Assembly (NCBI GenBank): GCA_020635565.1
Contig: JACJZN010000006.1
Coordinates: 124,001 to 188,000, forward strand
Length of the DNA: 64,000 nucleotides
Direction of reading: 5' to 3'
DNA from: Flavobacteriales bacterium
GTDB lineage: Bacteria > Bacteroidota > Bacteroidia > Flavobacteriales_D > Parvicellaceae
Shown here: in pieces, positions 52,211-62,200 of the stretch
Position numbering within the stretch: the stretch's first letter is position 1
How the letters are laid out: each line of letters starts with the position of its first letter
The notes under the pieces: model-generated
Databases searched by the model: none
What the model was told of the DNA's origin: nothing
Seen by the model: the letters and a program-made list of their open reading frames with translations, nothing else
Program-made: the position numbers and the translations under genes

Positions 52211-52933
52211 ATGAGATACTTAATTATCATTTTTCTTTTGTTTTCATGTAATCACAAGCCTGACCATGTTAAGTCTTTCGAGGACTATTTAGGAAAAGAT
52301 AAAGCCGCATCTCTTAATTTGGCAATTAGAGCCTGGGACGACTTTGTTAATATTAATCGTGGCACCAAATCATCGACAGAGTTTTCCTTGCATTTCCTTC
52401 AAACGCTTTTGGTTTCTTGGGACTCACTGAATAAATGGAAAGTGGATTGTGAGCAATTTACGGCAGTGATTGACGAAATCAAGAAAACTGATCTTGAAAA
52501 GGAGTTCTGGATGTATACTAATGAGACATACGATGATATGGAGGTTATTCATTATTATTTGGACGTTAAAAATAAAAATTACTCAGATGAGCCTTTTGAC
52601 ACCATAAAATATAATGACGACTTTGAAGAGATATTAGAAGTCCCCGAACCAGAGAGTAACCCAATTGATGACTATGAACCTCGAATACGTAGATTAAGCA
52701 GTCAACATAGTAAAATAATTTCCGGCATCCATAAATATAGCAATGACGATTTTGTGCATGAAGGCGCTGAAATGACAATAGAAGTCGGACACTTAAGCCC
52801 AAACATAATAATTGGAGGAATTTTGGAAAATAAAGAAAGAGTAGACTTTTCAAATTATTATACAAAGGCTTTCATTACCCAGACAATATTTTACGATTTT
52901 ATATACAGTAACACTTGTGAAAACAGAAAGTGA
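52211..52933 (+). CDS. Orphan lipoprotein in the cassette-like unit
   Basis: 240 residues: very short signal peptide with lipobox (LLFSC, Cys about 13), acidic mature part rich in Asp/Tyr (DDMEVIHYYLDV, EPFDTIKYNDDFEEIL). No family recognised. It starts 10 bp after the GTTAGGCAC core and ends 4 bp before its inverted copy, so the gene fills the unit exactly, as in integron cassettes. It is opposite in direction to the genes upstream. Confidence 0.7.
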   Translation: MRYLIIIFLLFSCNHKPDHVKSFEDYLGKDKAASLNLAIRAWDDFVNINRGTKSSTEFSLHFLQTLLVSWDSLNKWKVDCEQFTAVIDEIKKTDLEKEFWMYTNETYDDMEVIHYYLDVKNKNYSDEPFDTIKYNDDFEEILEVPEPESNPIDDYEPRIRRLSSQHSKIISGIHKYSNDDFVHEGAEMTIEVGHLSPNIIIGGILENKERVDFSNYYTKAFITQTIFYDFIYSNTCENRK

Positions 52934-52941
52934 ATAGTACT

Positions 52942-53087
52942 GTGCCTAACAATGCGCATAATGCATGGCGGGCGATTGTGTTATATCTGTAAGTTGTTTA
53001 CTATATTTCGCAAACGTTCGGTGGATACTGTTGGCTTCGAAAACCGCCACGACATTATGCGCTGGCGTTTTGGTTAATAATTGGCAC
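52942..53087 (+). repeat. attC-like imperfect palindrome
   Basis: Nested pairing: GTGCC (52942-52946) with GGCAC (53083-53087); GCGCATAATG (52954-52963) with CATTATGCGC (53053-53062), perfect; after an internal loop, TGGCGG (52966-52971) with CCGCCA (53044-53049). About 70 bases form the central loop. It is visibly richer in G+C than its neighbours. Length and layout fit long attC (VCR-like) sites. The rest of the 368-base gap up to typA holds a CTTAA/TTAAG hairpin and the typA promoter. Confidence 0.5.
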
Positions 53088-53272
53088 AAAAATAACTTTT
53101 TCAATCAAAACAATGTGAATCCAAAAATCCATTGACATTATCTTAACATAAAATTAAGACTAGTTGGAGAATAGCCATTTTCAAGCTATTTGAAAACCAA
53201 CACTTTACCTTGCTAACTAATTCCTTTCCATATTAATTTTATAATCGAACCTAATTATTCAAAATACAATTC

Positions 53273-53280
53273 TACTTTTG
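53273..53280 (+). promoter_or_regulatory. -7 promoter element of typA
   Basis: TACTTTTG matches TAnnTTTG, 21 bases before the ATG. No clear TTG at -33. Confidence 0.5.
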
Positions 53281-53301
53281 CAGCCGAATTAATATAATAG
53301 T

Positions 53302-55059
53302 ATGTCATCAATCAGAAACATCGCGATCATCGCACACGTTGACCACGGAAAAACAACTTTAGTAGATAAAATCATTTACGCTTGTCAAACTTTGGATCCT
53401 AGAAAGGAATCTGGAGAATTGATCCTTGATAACAATGATCTTGAAAGAGAAAGAGGAATCACAATTTTATCTAAGAATGTATCCGTTCAATACAAAGATG
53501 TTAAGATCAATATTATCGACACTCCTGGTCACGCGGATTTTGGAGGAGAAGTAGAGCGAGTTCTGAAAATGGCTGACGGTGTTTTATTGCTAGTAGATGC
53601 ATTTGAAGGGCCGATGCCTCAAACAAGATTCGTTACGACTAAAGCAATTGAATTAGGATTGAAGCCTATAGTCGTGATTAATAAGGTAGACAAAGATAAC
53701 TGTACTCCTGATTTAGCTCAGGATAATGTTTTTGACCTGATGTTCAACGTTGGTGCAAATGAGGATCAGTTGGACTTCATTACCATATTTGGATCTGCAA
53801 AACAGGGATGGTTCAGTTTAGATTATAAACAACCAACGGACAATATTTTCGCATTGCTAGACGCTGTTCTTGAAAGTATTCCAGAGGCTCCATATAAAGA
53901 AGGAACACCTCAAATGCAAATTACATCATTAGACTATTCTGCATTTACAGGAAGGATTGCAATTGGAAGACTTCTAAGAGGAGATTTGGTTCCAAACAAG
54001 GATTATATGCTTTGCACCAAAGATGGCAACAAGAAAGTCAGAATAAAGGAACTTCACACCTTTGTTGGATTAGGAAAAGAAAAAGTGGACCATGTAAGAA
54101 GTGGTGACATATGTGCTGTAGTTGGAATTGAAGGATTTGAAATTGGTGATACCATTGCCGATCTTGAAAACCCAGAACCATTAGAAAGAATTAAAGTGGA
54201 CGAACCTACAATGAGCATGTTGTTCACCATCAACAACTCTCCTTTCTTTGGTAAAGAAGGTAAATTCGTTACATCAAGACATTTAAGAGATAGATTATAC
54301 AAAGAGACTGAAAAGAATCTTGCGTTGAGAGTTCAAGAAACTTCAACCGAAGATAAATTCAATGTATTTGGTCGTGGAGTTCTTCACTTGTCTGTACTTA
54401 TTGAAACGATGAGAAGAGAAGGATATGAATTACAGGTTGGTAAACCTCAGGTAATTATTAAAGAAATTGATGGGGTAAAAAATGAACCAATGGAAACATT
54501 GGTAATAGATGTACCTGAAGACTATTCTGGTAAGGCCATCGAATTAGTTACACAACGTAAAGGAGATCTTTTGGTTATGGAACCAAAAGGCGACTTAATC
54601 CATATGGAATTTGACATTCCCTCAAGAGGTTTGATTGGTTTAAGAAATAATATTCTTACAGCTACAGCTGGTCAAGCGATTATGACCCATAGATTTAGAG
54701 AATATGGCCCTTTCAAAGGAGAGCTTCCTACACGTTTAAAAGGCTCATTAATATCAATGGAACAAGGTCCTTCTACGGCATATGCTATTGATAGACTTCA
54801 GGATAGAGGAAAATTCTTTATCGATCCAGGAGATGTGATCTACAAAGGTCAGGTAATTGGTGAACATTCGAGAGAAAATGACCTAGAGGTTAATCTTATT
54901 AAAGGAAAACAATTGACCAATATGAGAAAATCTGGTTCAGATGAAGGGATGAAGATAGCTCCAAAGATCCAGTTTTCATTGGAAGAAGCTATGGAATACA
55001 TCAATGAGGATGAATACTTGGAAATTACTCCAGTAAGTTTGAGAATGAGAAAAATTTAG
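53302..55059 (+). CDS. typA: Translational GTPase TypA/BipA
   Basis: Ribosome-binding GTPase of the elongation-factor G family, involved in 50S assembly and stress growth. 585 residues, close to the usual 600. P-loop AHVDHGKTT (about 11-19), effector-region RERGITILSKN, G3 DTPGHADFGG, G4 NKVDKDN and G5 SAKQGW, then EF-G-like domains III and V (SRGLIGLRNNILT) and the TypA-specific C-terminal domain (MRKSGSDEGMKIAP, EYLEITPVSLRMRK). First gene of a unit with the MazG-like and GNAT genes (13 and 2 bp gaps). Confidence 0.97.
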   Translation: MSSIRNIAIIAHVDHGKTTLVDKIIYACQTLDPRKESGELILDNNDLERERGITILSKNVSVQYKDVKINIIDTPGHADFGGEVERVLKMADGVLLLVDAFEGPMPQTRFVTTKAIELGLKPIVVINKVDKDNCTPDLAQDNVFDLMFNVGANEDQLDFITIFGSAKQGWFSLDYKQPTDNIFALLDAVLESIPEAPYKEGTPQMQITSLDYSAFTGRIAIGRLLRGDLVPNKDYMLCTKDGNKKVRIKELHTFVGLGKEKVDHVRSGDICAVVGIEGFEIGDTIADLENPEPLERIKVDEPTMSMLFTINNSPFFGKEGKFVTSRHLRDRLYKETEKNLALRVQETSTEDKFNVFGRGVLHLSVLIETMRREGYELQVGKPQVIIKEIDGVKNEPMETLVIDVPEDYSGKAIELVTQRKGDLLVMEPKGDLIHMEFDIPSRGLIGLRNNILTATAGQAIMTHRFREYGPFKGELPTRLKGSLISMEQGPSTAYAIDRLQDRGKFFIDPGDVIYKGQVIGEHSRENDLEVNLIKGKQLTNMRKSGSDEGMKIAPKIQFSLEEAMEYINEDEYLEITPVSLRMRKI

Positions 55060-55072
55060 TTTCTTTGGTCAC

Positions 55073-55399
55073 ATGACCATCAAAGAAGCTCAAAATTCAG
55101 TTGACCTTTGGATAAAGGAATATGGTGTGCGTTATTTTAACGAACTCACCAACATGGCTATGCTTACTGAAGAAGTAGGTGAAGTGGCGAGAATAATTGC
55201 CAGAAGATATGGCGAACAATCGGAGAAGGATTCGGACAAAAACAAGGATCTGGGTGATGAAATGGCGGATGTTCTCTTCGTGCTTATCTGTTTGGCAAAT
55301 CAAACAGGAGTAGATCTAGAAAGTGCTTTAAAAAAAAATCTGTCAAAAAAGACTGATCGAGATAAGGACAGACATCACAAAAATATTAAATTAATGTAA
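55073..55399 (+). CDS. MazG-like nucleotide pyrophosphohydrolase
   Basis: 108-residue all-alpha NTP-PPase. Metal-binding motifs EEVGEVAR (about 31-38) and DLGDEMADVLF (about 61-71) are intact, and the C-terminal KTDRDKDRHH tail is typical for this small class. It probably hydrolyses a non-canonical dNTP (house-cleaning). Cytoplasmic. 13 bp after typA, 2 bp before the acetyltransferase. Confidence 0.88.
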   Translation: MTIKEAQNSVDLWIKEYGVRYFNELTNMAMLTEEVGEVARIIARRYGEQSEKDSDKNKDLGDEMADVLFVLICLANQTGVDLESALKKNLSKKTDRDKDRHHKNIKLM

Positions 55400-55401
55400 T
55401 C

Positions 55402-55905
55402 ATGGGCCTAGTAATTCGTGATGCGAATCAATACGATCTTCCTTTTATTCAAGATACGTTAAATCATGAAATTCTTAACGGCACAGCTACTTTTGACTAC
55501 CAACCGAAAACATCTGAAGAAATAAAAGACTTCTATAAAAGTAGAGTGGAAAATAATTTTCCTTTGATTGTTGCCTTGGTAAATAAACAATTGGCAGGCT
55601 TTGCGACTTATGGCCCTTTTAGACAAAAAGAAGGTTATAAATACACAGTTGAACACTCCATTTATATCCCTACTCAATTTCAAGGCAAAGGAATTGGCAG
55701 ATATTTACTGAATTATCTAATCGTTCAAGCAAAACAAAATAATCTCAAATCAATGATCGCGGGAATAGATAATTCCAATACCGCAAGTATAGAGTTTCAT
55801 AAAAAATTTGGATTTCAAGAAGTTGGCAGAATTCCAAAAGCTGCCTTCAAATTTGACAAATGGCTAGAACTTGTCTTTCTTCAACTCATTTTAGAAGATC
55901 AATAG
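55402..55905 (+). CDS. GNAT acetyltransferase, phosphinothricin acetyltransferase-like
   Basis: 167-residue acetyl-CoA-dependent N-acetyltransferase. The opening VIRDANQYDLPFIQDTLNHE and the acetyl-CoA loop QFQGKGIGRYLL (about 94-105) with SMIAGIDNSNTASIEFHKK are those of the PAT/YncA group, which acetylates amino-acid-like amines. The substrate cannot be read from the sequence. Last gene of the typA unit. Confidence 0.87.
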   Translation: MGLVIRDANQYDLPFIQDTLNHEILNGTATFDYQPKTSEEIKDFYKSRVENNFPLIVALVNKQLAGFATYGPFRQKEGYKYTVEHSIYIPTQFQGKGIGRYLLNYLIVQAKQNNLKSMIAGIDNSNTASIEFHKKFGFQEVGRIPKAAFKFDKWLELVFLQLILEDQ

Positions 55906-56242
55906 TTATAAAAAGAAATAGGGAAATTCACTGTTGCGAATTCCCCTAATTCCATCTACTAAACTACTAACTATGAAAAAATCTAACTATTTTCTCAGGG
56001 ACAAAGTTATGTTGTGTTTCAACGACTTGCACGTAAAAAATGTACTATTCGTCAGACCTCAATAAATCAACGACAAATATCAACCAAGTATCTACAAGCC
56101 CCATTCAACCGTGTCAACTCTAAAAACCATCAAGGTTATTAACAATTTATTGGTACTTATTAACATACAGGTGTGGTTTTCACCAATCTACAACTATTTT
56201 AGGGCAACCAATTGAAACACCCAATAAAACATTAACAAAATT
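55906..56242. other. Intergenic region before the giant adhesin
   Basis: 337 bases without a recognised gene. It holds a hairpin (GGGAAATTC/GAATTCCC, 55921-55945), a 30-codon frame from an ATG at 55973, a minus-strand TAACTTTG at 56002-56009, and a GGTG/CACC hairpin near 56172-56186. The adhesin promoter is not clear; TATTTTAG near 56197-56204 is the closest -7 match. Confidence 0.5.
55911..55998 (-). ncRNA. Candidate minus-strand small RNA
   Basis: On the minus strand TAACTTTG (56009-56002) is a full -7 match. About 55 bases downstream is a hairpin (GGGAATTC/GAATTTCCC with one bulge) followed by TATTTCTTTTTA, a usable terminator. The product would be about 85 bases, antisense to the short 30-codon frame, and would end just after the stop of the GNAT gene on the other strand. 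It lacks a good TTG at -33. No known family recognised. Confidence 0.4.
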
Positions 56243-59200
56243 ATGAGAAGAATTCTAGTCTCATTGGCAGCCTTGTCTCTATACAATACTGCTATTTCAC
56301 AAACACCTCAGCTTAATCATAACACTAGCACAGTCTCTTCAGCATCTCAAAATGCAATAGTTGAAGAAGAGGAAAATCATTCTTACGAATTGAACCATCC
56401 AGACTGGAGTTATGAGGAATGGGAAGAATATGAACAAGAACACGCTGAAGAACTAGCAAGTCAAACAAGAGAGTTTTACAACTCAGACACAGTCGTATTG
56501 CACTCCACCGTTGTTCCTATGGATTTTATGGGAATTACACCCAACTTGAGAGATGTAAGAACCGTGGATATGAGTAATCCTGTTCAGGCTAAACCAAGAA
56601 ATGAACGAGGTTGGCCGAAAAACGACTATTCTAATCCAAATCCTCTTCCGCAAGGTAAAGATCCTGCTTTACAAACAGACTACCCTGCCCCAGCTACAAA
56701 CCGAGCGACAAGTTATAACTGGGAAGGAATTGGATATACTTCTGTAAACCCTGGTGACCCGACATTGGATGTTGGTCCAAATCACGTTGTACAGATGCTT
56801 AATGGTTCATCTGGTACAAAAGTTCAGATTTTTGACAAAACTGGTACTGCTTTGACAGGAGTCGTTAACATGTCTACTTTATGTGGTACAACTGCTGGTG
56901 ATGGGGATCCAATCGTTATGTATGATGAAAGAGCTGACCGATGGGTACTTACGGAATTCTTAAGCAGTGGAAACCGATTACTCATAGCTGTTTCAACTAC
57001 TCCGGATCCTACAGGATCATACTATACTTATAGCGTAACCTCGCCCGGAGGATTTCCTGATTATCCTAAATACTCTATCTGGGAAGATTCTTATATCTGT
57101 ACTGCCAACGTTGGGTCTTCTGACATTTTCGCATTCGACAGAAACAGCATGCTAACTGGTGGTGCTGCAAATACGCAGTATTTTACACAATCAAACTATG
57201 GAACCATTTCTTTTCAGGCGGCAACTCCAGTTAGCCTAAACGGAACTACTAACCCTCCTTCTGGCGCACCTGCAATGGTTATGAGAATGAGAGACGATGC
57301 TTGGACTGGAGTATCTTCAGATGCTCTAGAGATCTGGAATTTAGATATTGATTGGGTAACACCTGGAAACTCTACATTTTCTCAAAGTCAGGTTTTAGGA
57401 ATTGCAGCGTATGATTCTGACATGTGTGGTTACACAACATTTAATTGTATTCCTCAACCTGGAACTACAACAAAAATAGACCCGCTTAGAGAGGTATTGA
57501 TGAACCGAATTCATTATAGGAATTTTGGCACTCACGAATCTATCGTATGCTGTCACGTTACGGACGTAGATGGAACGGATCATGCAGGAATCAGATGGTA
57601 CGAACTAAGACGAACTGGAGGCGCTGGTAGTTCATGGACGATATATCAACAGGGAACTTACGCTCCCGATAGTCACAATCGATTCATGGCCTCCATTGGA
57701 ATTTCAGCTACAGGAAATATCGGATTAATGTTCAATATTTCCAGTTCAACCATCTATCCTTCTATCAGATATACTGGACGTAAAGTTTGTGACCCACTGA
57801 ATGTAATGACAGAGCCTGAAACTGTAATAATTACAGGCGCAGGATCTCAAGGTAGTGGAACTGGCGGAAGATATGGTGATTACAACTCAATGGGGCTTGA
57901 TCCTGTAGATGGGGAAACCTTTTACTGTACTGCAATGTACAACCCATCGAGTCAATGGTCTACTAGAAATGCTGCATTTAAAATCGCATCTTGTAATCCT
58001 ATTGTTCAGTTTGACAACAGTACCTATACAGTGAATGAAGCTGATGCTAATGTAGTAAGCGGATGTATGGATTATTATACGCTGAATGTTCCTATTTCCA
58101 TTACAATTGACCCGTCTCAACCTGCTGACATCACGATCAACGTGTCAGGTGGAACGGCTACTCAAAATGTTGACTACACTATCTCTGGAACTAATCTAAC
58201 ACTGGATGGAAGTACTTTGACAGGAAGTGCAACTATTCTAGTTTATGACGATTACAATGTTGAAGGAGATGAAACAATCATTTTAGATTATACGCTAAAC
58301 GCTAACGGAGGGGATGCTGCTGCCGGAACTACAAATCAAACTGTGACCATCACCATCATTGACAACGATCTGGATCCAAGTATTTTTGGATCTACCAATG
58401 TTATTTTCAGTGAAGATTTTGAGAGTGGATTTGGAAGTGTTACTACTTCAAACCCTGGAGGCGGAGCATCTTTTCAGATTGGAGATGAAGCAACAGCTCA
58501 GACTACAGCATACAACATACCAAGCGATAACGCCACGCAATTTGCTTATGTAAATGATGATGATTGTAACTGTAACATGAATAACGTATATCTCTATCTT
58601 CCTTCCCTAGACCTATCTCTATACAGTGTTGTCACCATTAATTTTGATTCCTATTTCGAGGATAATACGTACAGTAGCATCAACGAAAATGCCGATCTGA
58701 TAGTTTCAACAGATGGAGGTGCTACATTCACAACTGTCGGTCCGTTAGTGGCATCAGGAATTGATGTGAGTTGGACATCTCAATCTTTTGATGTGTCAGC
58801 TTATGTTGGAAATCCAGATGTAATATTTGCCATCTTATATTCAGATGCAGGCGGCTGGTTATATGGTTGCTCTATCGACAACCTTGTTGTCACCGGAACG
58901 ATCCCAAATATTGATATTCAAACAGCTGTCAATACAGGAACAGGAATGACAGGGAATTTAGGTCCTAATGAGACCGTTCACTTTTACGACCCAACTTCTG
59001 GAGATATTATGATTTCCTTGGAGAATACTTCCTCTTTCGATTATGGGTGTGTAACAGTTGAAGTGGATAGAGATGGAACAGCGCCAACTGCTCTCGAGTT
59101 TAATTCTGCGGCTGTTGCTGACTATCTTCATGGTAAAACTTACAAAGTTGTTCCAACCAATAATAGCACATCAGATTCTTACAATATTACGCTGTATTAC

Positions 59201-62200
59201 AAAGAAGCAGAAGTTGCCGCTTGGGAATCCATTACTGGAAACAGCCGAACAAATCTTGAGATCATTAAAGTGGAAGACGCGACAATAAATACAGTTACAC
59301 CTGCGAACTACTCTAGTTATACGATCGAAAATCTAACAGCAACCTTAGGAACTTTTAATTCTGATGTAACTTTAACCTCATCCTTTACTACAGGTTTGGG
59401 AGGTAGTCTTAGTTTAAGTGGCTTTGGAGCAGGAATCTACAATCTTCCTACTTCTTTAAGTCATACTGCAATTGGAACTGACCCTCAATGTAATGGAGAC
59501 AGTAATGGTTCAATTACCTTCTCTGTGAGTGGGGGAACTCCTCCATATGAATACTCTACTGATGGAGGATCAACCTGGACAACATCCAACCCTGTTACTG
59601 GATTAGCATCAGGAACTTACTCTACTGTTGTTAGAGATGTCACATTAACCACATCAACTCCGGTCTCTGTTACGTTAACTAATCCATCTGCCATTAGCAT
59701 GAGTTCTTCAGGGAGTAATCCTATCTGTAATCCGGGAACAGGTTCTATTAACATAACTGCTTCAGGGGGAACTGGAACCCTACAATATAGTATTGATGGC
59801 GGAACTTCGTTCCAAGCTACTGGTTCTTTTACAGGATTAGCAGCTAACACTTACAACATCATTGTCGAAGATATAAATGGTTGTCAAGCATCAGGCTCAG
59901 AATCAATTTCTCTACCACCGGCAATCACAATGAGCTCTACCTCATCTGATCCAGCTTGTTCTTCGGGAACTGGGTCGATTACAATAACTGCTTCTGGAGG
60001 CACAGGATCGTTACAATACAGTATTGATGGCGGTACTTCTTTCCAAGGTACCGGTAACTTCACCGGATTAGCTAGTGGTGCGTATAACATAGTTGTTAAA
60101 GACGTAAATAATTGTCAGGTAACTGGATCAGAAACAATAACAATTCCTAACGTAATATCTATATCATCGAGTGCTACAGACGCTACATGTGGAAATAATG
60201 ATGGAACAATCACGATAACAGCATCTGGAGGAACAGGCACTCTGCAATATAGCATTGACGGAGGTACTAATTTCCAATCTGGCAATAGCTTCTCTGGATT
60301 AGCTGCTAATTCATACAGCATAGTAGTGCAGGACGCCAACTCTTGTCAACAAACATCCTCCGAGACAGTTGCTAATACAGCAGGACCATCTATATCAGGA
60401 GTGAATACAAATGATGCCTCTTGTAATGGAGGAAATGATGGAGATCTTACTATTTCTGCTACAGGAACAGCTACCCTTCAATATAGTATTGATGGCGGAA
60501 CTACTTTTCAATCTTCTAGTTCTTTCTCTGGTTTGACCACTTCCACCTACAATATTGTAGTAGAAGATGGAAATAATTGTCAATCCAATACTACAGCTAC
60601 AGTGGGTGAACCTGCTGCAAATACATTTAATACAACCTCTTCCTCCCCAAGTTGTGTGGGCGGATCAAATGGCTCTATTACTTTTAGCGGTGCCACTGGT
60701 CCAAATCCTAAGAGATATAGTATTAATGGTGGTACTACATTTGTTAACAATACCAATTTCACAGGACTATCTGCTGGGACGTATAATGTTGCCTACCGAG
60801 ATGGAAATGGTTGTGTTGTCTATGCTACCGTGGTTATTTCGGACCCTACTCCAATCTCGATCACACCAAGTACTACAGCTGCTACATGTGGTAGTTCAGA
60901 CGGTTCTATTACTATCACTGCAACCGGAGGAACAGGCACATTACAGTATAGTATAGATGGAGGAAGTACATTCCAGACTGGCTCCACTTTCAATAGTTTA
61001 GCCTCGGGCTCGTATAACATTGTTGTAAAAGATGCTAATAATTGTCAGGAAATCTCAACAGCAAATATATCTACAACTTCAGGCCCATCAATTTCTTCTG
61101 TTACTACTAATGACGTTAGTTGTAATGGCGTATCCGATGGTGACCTTTCAATTTCTGCTACAGGTACTGCTACCCTAGAGTATAGCATTGATGGAGGGAG
61201 TTCATTTCAAACTTCTAATTCATTCAATGGTCTTGGTGGAGCTAGTTACGCTATAGTAGTAAAAGATGGAAATGGATGTCAATCTTCAACATCTGCTACT
61301 ATCGTTGAACCATCAGCAATAACGGTTTCATCAACTTCTACAGCTGAAAACTGTGGAAACAATGATGGCTCCATTTCTATTACTGCATCAGGTGGAACAG
61401 GCGCACTTCAATACAGCATTGATGGAGGAACAACTTTCCAGGGAACAGGTGCTTTCAGTGGATTGAATAATGGATCTTATAACATTGTTGTAAGGGATGG
61501 GAATTCATGTCAAAGCAATAGTTCTGTTTCTGTTGGAATCAACAACGGTCCAATGATCAGTTCTGTTTCAGATTCAGACCCTACTTGTTTTGGTGGAACG
61601 AATGGTACAATTACTTTCACGGCAAGTGGAGTTGGAACTCTTGAATATAGTGTTAATGGGGGAACATCATGGCAAACCTCAAACATATTTACTGGATTGA
61701 GCGCAGCTACTTACAACTTATATATTAAGGACGGTGCTGGATGTACACTCAACGTAGGAACACTTACATTAAATCAACCATCTCAAATATCTTACACACC
61801 ATCTATCACAAATGAAACTTGTGGAAATGGTGACGGTATAATTTCCCTTGCAGGATCAGGAGGAACCGGAGCACTTCAATATAGCATAAATGGAGGTTCA
61901 TCCTTCCAATCAAGCGGAACCTTCTCAGGATTGTCAAGTGGAAGTTACAATATTGTAATCAAGGATGCTGCGAATTGTCAAATAACCAATACAGAATCAG
62001 TCGGAATAATCAACGGACCAACAATTTCAAGTGAAAATTCAAACGATGTGAGCTGTAATGGTTCGAGCGATGGTTCCATTGCCATTTCAGCTACAGGAAC
62101 TGCTACACTTCAGTTTAGTATTGATGGAGGAATCAATTACGCTTCTACCAGTATGTTTACTGGACTTGGAATTGGCAATTATGACATTGCTGTTATCGAT

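Larger units (their letters stand above)
52188..53087 (+). mobile_element. Single-gene integron-cassette-like unit
   Basis: The lipoprotein gene at 52211-52933 is enclosed between GTTAGGCACAATAC (52188-52201) and its near-perfect inverted copy GTACTGTGCCTAAC (52937-52950). GTTAGGC fits the integron R' core GTTRRRY and GCCTAAC fits R'' RYYYAAC. Downstream is a long imperfect palindrome ending TTGGCAC, another R'-like end. The unit thus has the form (core)-gene-attC of a mobile cassette, but no integrase lies in the window and the second core is imperfect. Could also be another kind of hairpin-bounded element. Confidence 0.45.

Noticed and set aside
55973..56065. A 30-codon frame (MKKSNYFLRDKVM...) before the adhesin gene
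   Set aside because: Too short to judge, no recognised product, and it lies opposite a candidate minus-strand small RNA.
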